Source: Polyporus tsugae
Lineage: Eukaryota > Basidiomycota > Agaricomycetes > Polyporales > Polyporaceae
DNA: 64,000 nucleotides
Direction: 5' to 3'
Assembly (NCBI GenBank): GCA_024305745.1
Contig: JAHRBS010000001.1
Location: 1,922,001-1,986,000 of the forward strand
The notes below the pieces were generated by a model, which was not told where the DNA came from, made no database searches, and was given only the letters and a program-made list of their open reading frames with translations. Shown here one piece after another: positions 56,955-64,000 of this stretch. The first letter of the stretch is position 1. Each line of letters opens with the position of its first letter. Both the position numbers and the translations under genes were made by a program.

Positions 56955-58304
56955 TTATGAGACGACGGTCCACACCCGGACGAGGTCGTCGGTGAAGCCA
57001 CCGAAGAGCGTCTGGCCGTCGGAGGACCAGGCGATCGACACACACTCGGGTTCACGCGCGTTCGGGCTCTGAGCGAAGTCGGGCTTGAGCTCGTCGACGA
57101 TCGACCTGGAAGGAATAGATGAGTCATGAAAACACACTTGCGCCGTGAGCTATGCACTCACTTGCTCTCAAGGTCGAAGATCTTGATGCAAGACGCAGTC
57201 GCCGCGCAAAGCCAGTAGCGGTTGGGGGAGAAGACAAGGGCGTTGACAACGTCACCTGCCTCAAGCGAGTAGAGGTGCTTGCCCTCGTTGAGGTCCCAGA
57301 GCATAGTGATCCCGTCCTTACCACCAGACGCCGCAAGGGAGCCATCGGGTGAGACAGAGATGGTGTTGATGTAGCCAGTGTGGCCGTAGTGGTTGGTCTT
57401 GAGCTTGAACTTCGAAAGCTCCCAAACCTGTCAATGGGAAGTTAGCATACACTGATACATAGATATCGTGTACGAAAACAAAAACAGAATACGGTCAGAG
57501 ATCTTGGTGATTTAAAATAGTCTCATAGGGCATGAACCCTCTGAAGTAGCAAATATTGTTTGTAACATCATACCGGGGGAAAAGTGGAGAAACAGATGTA
57601 GAAAATAGGAAAACACACACCTTAACAACCTTGTCCCAACCGCAGGAGACAATAACGGGGTTCATAACGTTGGGGCTGAAGCGCACGCACGATACCCTGA
57701 CCAAAGCGAGTTCACGGTCCGGCCCTTCCGCTCATCGAGTAATTATGCCAGCACTCACCACTCGGTGTGGCCGTCGTCCTTGATGTCATACTTGCACTCG
57801 CCAAGGGTGTTCCAGAGCTTGATTGTCCTGTCGCGCGAGCCGGAGACGATCTGACGGTTGTCGGCAGAGAAACTGACGGAGAGGACGTCGGAGGTGTGGC
57901 CGACAAAGCGACGGGTGGTGTTGCCAGTGTTGAGGTCCCACAGGCGCAGCGTGTGGTCCCACGAGGATGAGAGAGCGAACTGACCGTCAGAGGAGATGAC
58001 GACGTCCGATACGAAGTGGTTGTGCCCGTGGAGGATGCGCTTCGGGTACCCGTACTGGTCCTCGTCGCGGGTGAGCTGCCAGACGATGATCGTCTTGTCT
58101 ATGCGAAGAACAAATAAATTAGCTCTCTTCATAAGTGGTATTTCGCGCCCCGGGTCGCTTCCTTCGACACGAGAACGCGAAGCAAATGGGGGACATACCA
58201 CGAGACGCGGTGAGGATCATGTCAGGGTTTTCGGAGGAGGTGGCGATCGCGGTGACCCAGCCCTTGTGGCCGGCCATCGAGCCGAGGTAACGGAGGGATT
58301 CCAT
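56955..58304 (-). CDS. RACK1 (Asc1/Cpc2), G-beta-like ribosomal protein
   Basis: Seven-bladed WD40 scaffold on the 40S ribosomal subunit. The start at 58304 gives [20 protein letters not shown]. Typical blades follow: [154 protein letters not shown] and [20 protein letters not shown], ending RVWTVVS. About five introns are present. The one between KV and WELSK (57428-57620, 193 bases) carries a U24 snoRNA. In budding yeast the orthologue ASC1 also hosts U24 in its intron, which supports both calls. Confidence 0.96.
57493..57574 (-). ncRNA. U24 box C/D snoRNA in a RACK1 intron
   Basis: About 82 nt, wholly inside the RACK1 intron at 57428-57620 and on the same strand. Features in order: terminal GGU, C box UAUGAUGU, the conserved AUAUUUGCUACU guide segment, a small AGGG/CCCU hairpin, a C'-like UAUGAGA, the second guide CACCAAGAUCU and the D box CUGA followed by ACC, which pairs with the 5' GGU. 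Both guide segments match what I remember of human and yeast U24, which direct a cluster of 2'-O-methylations in large-subunit rRNA. The D' box (after GCUAC) is degenerate. Confidence 0.88.
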
Positions 58305-58660
58305 GGTGCTGACGGACGGTGATGGGCAGTCGTCGGTGTCGGTATCGAGCTCGTCGCTATTTTGCCGTCTTGCGTTCTCCGAGTGCGCGCGTCAGGACTG
58401 CGTGACAGCCACCGTGACTGGTACTGTATAGCTCCGGCAACTGCCGCCTATAAGGCTGGTCAGTTCGCCTAACTTAGGTGCGTGTGCCCTCGTCATCCGC
58501 TGTCCCTCTGTGTATCTTATTGCGTGCCGAAGAGCCAACAGCCTGCTTGCGCCATACGCTGAGAACGTTTCCGAGACTGCAGGTCTGCGGCTGACAACGC
58601 AGAGCAACATCCCGACACGCCTTTGTTGCCATTCGACGGGTTTTGGAGGCATTTGCTAAG

Positions 58661-58834
58661 GTTAGTACTAGTCCATGACCACCCTCTTCGTGTGATGTTC
58701 CTTCTATATATTTGCTACTTCAGAGGGTCTAGCCCTATGAGACTACCTTTTCCACCAAGATCTCTGACTTCTTTCCGCGTCTTCTCTTGACTATCCGTAC
58801 TTGAAAATGCTGACCCATTCTGTTCTGTTTGCAG
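58661..58834 (+). other. Predicted intron hosting the second U24 copy
   Basis: Donor AAG|GTTAGT at 58661, branch candidate TGCTGAC at about 58809-58815, pyrimidine-rich tract and acceptor TTTGCAG ending at 58834. The length of 174 bases suits a snoRNA-bearing intron and is close to that of the RACK1 host intron. Confidence 0.6.
58689..58769 (+). ncRNA. Second U24-like box C/D snoRNA
   Basis: About 80 nt on the + strand, clearly homologous to the RACK1-intron U24. Shared are the C box GUGAUGUU, AUAUUUGCUACUUCAGAGGG, GCCCUAUGAGACUA and CACCAAGAUCUCUGAC (guide plus D box CUGA). It differs at the 5' flank, at one position of the hairpin loop and just before the second guide (CCUUUUC instead of UUUUAAAU). 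The outer GGU/ACC stem of the first copy is not kept. Conserved boxes and guides suggest it is functional rather than a decayed copy, but expression is not shown. Confidence 0.8.
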
Positions 58835-59239
58835 TCAAGTAGCTACCAGGAAGGATTGCTGTCTTCGGCAGGTCTCAATGCTAGCCAAGGTGTAGAGGAG
58901 GAGATCTATCCCGGTGATTAAGAAATGAATAATGCCCGTGATGGGTGAGCGTCCTAATCTTCGTTATGACATAAAAGCACCCGATACATTTCTTTCTAGT
59001 TGTAACTAATAGTACCTACTCTCAATATAACTGCCTTTTCTCCCCCCTCCCACGAGGATCATTTCCTTGTTCAGATCATCATCTATGGCATTGCTCTGCG
59101 TACCTGTCACGTGTGTCCATACCGATGCTATCGCGATTCGTGATCAAGCAGGTACTGTAGCCTGGCTTCCTCCAAACGACGATCGGGTGCTCGAGCTAAA
59201 GGGAAAGGCCGCCTTTCATAGCATCTGCAACAGTCAAGT

Positions 59240-61246
59240 ATGTCGGCGAGGATTCCTGTTATCAGTATGTATCATATGAAGCTTGTCCGAAACGAGCCTC
59301 GCATTGACGTTCGGCTACTACATGCAGTTGACACAGACCCAGGCGTCGACGATATTTTGGCATTGTCGGTGAGCTCCTGCCCTTGTGTCACACTTTCGAC
59401 GTGACAGTGCCTGCGCTGCAGGTTGCTTGCACTAGCCAGTCCCGAGATAGAAGTCCTCGCTATCGTCATCTCGTTCGGTGAGTAATTCAATGCATCCAGT
59501 CGGACCACATTGACATGGCCCTTCATTAGGGAACACCGATGCACTGTCATCCTAGTGAGTGAGACTTCTGACTGTCATAGAGTGGAACACAACCTTACGG
59601 CCTCCGGATCAGCGCCAATATACTGAAGATGTACCAAGCTATCTCTAAACAATTAGAGCAATTCCCCCAGGATACGTCACGTTTCGTCAACGTTTTTCAG
59701 AGCAGAAATCCGATCCTGGCTGTGGGGGAAGATCGCCCGTTAGAAGGGGAACTGCACAGCGCCCAATACTTCCACGGAAGGTTCTCATTGTCGGCTTCAC
59801 TTCTCCGCCGTAGCTCATTCGTCCTGATGTTGTTAGAGATGGTTTGGGTGACATCACTCAACGACATCCCGATCTCAACGTCGAGGATGAGCGTCCGTCG
59901 CAACACCCGCAGTTGGAACTAAGCAGCAAGTCCGGTGTCGAAGTCGCGCTCGACCTGATCAAATCAGAACCTGCGCAAACAATATCATACATCGCCCTTG
60001 GTCCCCTCACCAACTTGGCGAAGATGCTGCTGCTTGACACGGAAGCCGTCCGGAACCGCATTGGACGCGTTATTTGCATGGGCGGTGCGCTGGACATCCC
60101 AGGGAACACCAGCCCCGTCGCTGAATGTAGGAAAATCCACCTGCTCCCCAGCGACAGTTACCAGACCTGACTGCGCTTATAGTCAACTTCTTTGCGGACC
60201 CGTTCGCCGTCAAGGAGCTCCTCACGCCGACCGAGCCCGGACAAGGCTTGCCGCTCGACCGCTTCCTTTTGCTCCCACTCGACATAACAACCCCGCACGA
60301 GCTCAGCTTCCCTTACTATAAGGAGGTGGTGGACCCTGCATTCGAGTCAACGGCATCCCCGTCGCGGTCTGAAGGGAAGCCGCCCCTCGTGCACTTTACG
60401 AGCTCGTTTCTGGAACGGACCCGAGAAGTCATGGTCAAGTTTGGGAAGGACGCGATGGAATTGCACGACATTGCCGCTGTGTGGTGCGCTATCGAGAACC
60501 CCCCTGTCAAGGAGCAGGACCAAGATCCGACCGCACTGCCCATCTTGCGCCAGGGATGGACCGCTGCCCGCAGAAAGTTCGAGGTCGAACGGTGAGTGTT
60601 GGAAGGCGCAGAGCTGCTGATGCACGTGGTGTTCCAAAGGAGCTGACTCTACCCCTCTTTCTTCTCCGACTGTGCTCTATCTTCCATGGCTGGATCCCCG
60701 CCGCCGTCGACCTGTTACACGCAATTCGGACCCACCCTTCGCGATTTGTCGCACCGGCATCCCAATCGTCGCCACGACCCTGAACCTTCGCATTTCCCCC
60801 TCCGTTCCCATCGCTGGCCTGCACACGCCATCGACACACAACGCTGCCCTGAACCCACCCGCAGCACAGGAGAGTTGACGCGCGGCATGCTCGTCGTCGA
60901 CCGGCGAGACGACATCGGCGCCTACGCCCCAGGCGCGAACCGAGCAGCGGTCCAAGCAGAGCTCGAGCGGCACCACTTCCCGTACGCTGGCGCGTACTAC
61001 GAGTCGACAGCGGTGCCCGCCCAGGTCGAGATCGAGACTGCCCCAGCATTCAAGGGCACGAACCAAGGACAGGTGTCCTCCGACGCTACCCCGAGCACGA
61101 GTACGATTGCGAGTACGTATACGCCGCCGGACGGACAGATGCACGGAATTGCGGTTGCGGGTGGGGTTCCTTGCATTACGAGAACGCCTGGTCCCGCCGC
61201 GCTTGTTGCGTTGCTTCTCGAGCGGGTATGGGGAGTCAGGCCGTAA
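59240..61246 (+). CDS. Uridine/inosine nucleoside hydrolase (IUNH family)
   Basis: Hydrolyses ribonucleosides to base and ribose in nucleoside salvage. The start at 59240 gives MSARIPVI, and the first intron leads straight into the calcium-binding IDTDPGVDDILALS. Then LLALASPEIEVLAIVISFGN, TDALSSYANILKMYQAI, GDITQRHPDLNVEDERPS, AQTISYIALGPLTNLAKML, IGRVICMGGALDIPGNTSPV and FFADPFAVKELL. The catalytic-site HDIAAVW segment is intact. The last exon begins within TGELTRGMLVVDRRDDIGAY after an intron of about 270 bases. The C-terminus extends beyond the core with a Ser/Thr-rich stretch. Seven or more introns are used. Whether uridine or inosine is preferred cannot be judged here. Confidence 0.88.
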
Positions 61247-61730
61247 TCAGCGGGCGGTGAGGGAAGGTTCGGGTGTTCTCGCGCCGACGAGATCGGAGGT
61301 GCTGTTGTACCCAGGCTGCGTTTGAATAGGTTTGAATTGCATTGCGAGCGCACATCTCGAAAGGACGGGCAGAAGGCCGCCGGTGCTACTACCTATTAGT
61401 GAGTGCGTGGGCGGTGCTCGTTTACAGGACCAACACGGCTAGGAAAGCGCAAGGTTCCAAACTCAAAAACATGCGAGCCTGTGCGCTGAGTGTATGCGCT
61501 GTATATACGTAACCCAGTTATCCCGGGGCGCGCGAGAAATCCTAGCCGCAAGAAAGCCAGTATGAGATTCGTGTGTTCGTAGTGTATACGTATTCCATGG
61601 CGAATCGTAAATGCTTGATGTCATGCCCAACCAGGAAATGCTATGATACAAGTATACAATCGTATGTGACAGAGACAATGAGTTAAACAGAGGAAAGCAC
61701 ATTCGGAGCCCCACGACGTTTCGCGAGTGA
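61247..61730. other. Convergent 3' region (nucleosidase / transporter)
   Basis: 484 bases holding both 3' UTRs. No gene is recognised. Confidence 0.45.
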
Positions 61731-64000
61731 CTAGACGGCCTCGACAAACTCTTGGCTTCCCTTCTTGTCGGGGTCGGAGTCCGTCTCCTTGCTGTCTCCT
61801 GCGGGCCGGCTGTGCTCCAGCATATCCCGCTTCTCCGCAATCTCGTCGACAGTGCGGAACCGGAAGCCGCCTTGCCGTGCTTGGGAGATGACCATGCCAC
61901 TGTCAAACAGAACGACTCGCCGTCAGTCCCTGTGCTTCGAAAGTCTCCCTGACACGACGGCAGAAAAAGGGTTTCAACACGATACGTACAAAGCATACAT
62001 GCCCATGATCGTGTAACCCGCAAAGGGGATGGCGTACGCCTGGGCCGTGGAGATGTGGTCGCCGATGGCAGCGGCCATCGGGGGCCACCAGGCACCTCCT
62101 CCGACACCCTAGTAGACAGACACGGGCATTGTCAACCATGAAACCTTACGCATGAAAACCGCCGATATGAACGCGGGCGTACCATGACAATCAGACCGGA
62201 GCCGCGCTTCGTGTGTCTGCCCAAGTTCTTCGTGCCGAGAGTGAAGATAACCTAATGCGCCGCGCGCAGCGATGTGTCAATGCCGGCTATAATGCACAGC
62301 TTTCCAGGTAGAAGACATACCGGATAGCAGATCGACTCGAAGAAGAACAGCGCGAACAGGCAACCCACACCGGCCTTGCCGGGACCGTATGTGACACCTA
62401 GGGAGAAAATCATGCAGGCGACGGAGTGGATAGACAACATCAGCGCTGGATCTATGAAATTGAGGAGTACCACTCCGACGAATCTGTCGATGCACCAATT
62501 AGTTACGGTTGCGCTTAGCTCTGAAACATGGGGTGAGTTGTCGGGAAAATAGTAATACACATACCGGCCGACCGTGAACGTTATTTGACAGTAAGAAAAA
62601 AGCTGGCTCGCGAATGGTTTGTCGATGCCAATGCCTTGTTCGGAAAGGTAGTTGACTGCGAGTGCCGCCACGGCAACCTGCGCGCCGACGTATGTCGTTT
62701 GCGCCACCCATCCGAAAATACAGTGGTACTGCTTGCGGAATGGTTCGTCGTCGGCCGTGAAACCGGCGTCATGCATCTCCTGAGCCAGTGCATCTCCCGT
62801 GATCTCAGGCAGTGTGCAGAAGCTATTGAATGGTGCGATACGACGTTGGTCCGACTTCAACCGCGAAGGGAAAGTCACCGGGCACTCACTAGAAGAGGAT
62901 GTTGAGGACGAGTCCGAGTCCCGCAACCGCAAGGTACACCCTGACATCGGAAAGTGAGTGCGACGCTTGTCCGGAGAGCGGATGCAATGAATCAAGCTCG
63001 CTCACCACTGGACGGTGTCTAGGGTGGTGGCGTTCTTTCCGACGAAAAACCAGCGGGAGGCGATCATGGGGCCCGCGAACGACGCGACGCCTTGGAAACC
63101 CTGGCTGAAGTTTAGCCGTGCTGCGGCATACTTCGGGCTCCCCAGAATGGAGATGTACGAGTTGGCCGCAACCTCGAGCGAGCAGAGGCCGCAACCTGAT
63201 TCTTTTGTGAGCCCCAGGACGCTCGCCTGAACGTTCGGCCGCTCACTTACCAATCACGAACGTGCAGCCTACAAATCCTCCGTACTTCGCGAACCTTGCT
63301 GACGGCCAGAAGAAGATCGCGCCTGGGGACAGAGGTCACATTGTTAGCAATGGAACCTTAACGATGGCACCGCAGTGAGAAATGCGCCGTACCGATTGAG
63401 TACAAGCTGAGACCCAAATGGATTCCTTTCTGGCAACGATGACGTCGGCTACCTTTGAGAATGGCGGGGATAACAGTTGTCGCAGACGAACTGCTCACCT
63501 TGTATCCGTACTTCTCCATCTTTCACACGACCGTCAGTACTTTGGCATCGCAACAGACAAATTCACTTCACTCACGAAAAGACTGGCAAACGGCGCGAAG
63601 ACAAGGTACGCGCCCTAGGGTCACAGGGACGAACGCCTCCGCAGTCGGTCAGATGAACATTGGCACGACAAGAAGAAAATTGAAGTGAACACGCACGAAG
63701 TACGCCAGTTGCAGGAGGGTGCTTTGTGTTCGGTCGATGCCGAACACCGTTTGGAAGTGGGAATTGAGGACGTCGAGGAGCTATGATACGTCGCCAACGT
63801 CAGCTTGATCCACAGAATTTCGTGGGGTGAGGCCGCTGAGGACGACGTACGCCATATGCAAAGCCCCAAGTGAAGAACAACGACGTTACCAGCGCGAGGG
63901 CGTATGCCCACTGCTTGCGCGAGAGATCGTTGCCTGCGCAATGAGATATTCAGCAAACGAGCTCGAAATGATGCAAGGTTGTCAACGAACCAGTCAGCCC
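61731..64000 (-). CDS. FHS-family (L-fucose permease-like) MFS sugar transporter, 5' end missing
   Basis: Twelve-helix proton-sugar symporter of the fucose/glucose FHS group. The gene enters from the right edge, so the start is outside the window. Read from there: LSRKQWAYALALVTSLFFTW, GFAYGLLDVLNSHFQTVFGI, GLSLYSIGAIFFWPSAKF, YGGFVGCTFVIGCGLCSLEV, AANSYISILGSPKYAAARLN, FSQGFQGVASFAGPMIASRW, VYLAVAGLGLVLNILFF, LPEITGDALAQEMHDAG, CIFGWVAQTTYVGAQVAVAA, PALMLSIHSVACMIFSLGVT, FALFFFESICYPVIFTLGTK, NLGRHTKRGSGLIVMG and YAIPFAGYTIMGMYA. The tail is charged and ends SQEFVEAV with the stop at 61733-61731. Many short introns interrupt it. The transported sugar is unknown. Confidence 0.88.

Larger units (their letters stand above)
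58305..59239. other. RACK1 / nucleosidase divergent interval with snoRNA-host transcript
   Basis: 935 bases between divergent starts. They must hold the RACK1 promoter and the upstream region of the nucleosidase. A GT-AG intron with a TGCTGAC branch-site candidate can be read at 58661-58834 on the + strand and encloses a second U24 copy. The flanking exons have no conserved reading frame, so they are either the nucleosidase 5' leader or a separate non-coding host RNA. Confidence 0.55.

Overview
The window is nuclear DNA from a filamentous basidiomycete, most likely an Agaricomycete. The evidence is GC-rich coding sequence, many introns of about 50-65 bases per gene with GTRNGT donors and YAG acceptors, a fungal Ert1-type regulator, Agaricomycete-style F-box proteins and a secreted SLT-domain (GH23-like) protein. 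I cannot name the species. Nothing suggests a plasmid, a prophage or a secondary-metabolite cluster. All exon coordinates below were worked out by hand, by matching splice sites to reading frame and to remembered family alignments.

Layout. 1-7.1 kb: ERO1 (ER disulfide formation) and a large multi-KH vigilin/Scp160 protein, both on +. 7.1-8.9 kb: a non-coding interval holding a TA-flanked MITE with perfect 25-bp terminal repeats, itself inside a 21-bp inverted repeat. 8.9-11.8 kb: SR140/U2SURP splicing factor (-). 12.9-15.7 kb: PP5 phosphatase (-), with a 5-base microexon. 16.4-17.8 kb: secreted lysozyme-like protein (-). 18.6-20.1 kb: methylthioribose-1-phosphate isomerase (-). 21.7-24.3 kb: an allantoicase-ureidoglycolate lyase fusion (-). 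24.8-28.1 kb: hormone-sensitive-lipase-like hydrolase (+). 29.6-31.1 kb: Crz1-like C2H2 regulator (+), with a 7-base microexon. 31.1-35.6 kb: 4.5 kb with no gene I can support. 35.6-36.9 kb: aldo-keto reductase (-). 37.5-40.9 kb: PEX5 (-). 41.3-42.4 kb: F-box protein (-). 42.9-43.1 kb: CDC26-like APC/C subunit (-). 43.5-44.5 kb: PRA1/Yip3 (+). 45.1-48.1 kb: ERT1 (-). 48.7-50.3 kb: Mtq1/HemK glutamine methyltransferase (+). 50.7-52.5 kb: ACR3 arsenite exporter (-), with a triplicated 3' end. 53.0-54.2 kb: short-chain dehydrogenase (+). 55.3-56.2 kb: degraded F-box gene (+). 57.0-58.3 kb: RACK1 (-), with a U24 box C/D snoRNA in an intron. 58.7 kb: a second U24-like copy on the opposite strand inside its own intron. 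59.2-61.2 kb: uridine/inosine nucleosidase (+). 61.7 kb to the window edge: FHS-family sugar transporter (-), 5' end missing.

Most genes are housekeeping and unrelated to one another, as is usual for a fungal chromosome arm. The clearest functional link inside one gene is the DAL2-DAL3 fusion, which joins two consecutive steps of allantoin breakdown. The most notable signals are non-coding or structural: two U24 snoRNA copies in two separate introns on opposite strands, two microexons (5 and 7 bases), two GC-AG introns, the MITE, a 21-base element shared by the 3' flanks of two convergent genes, and the ACR3 tail repeat.
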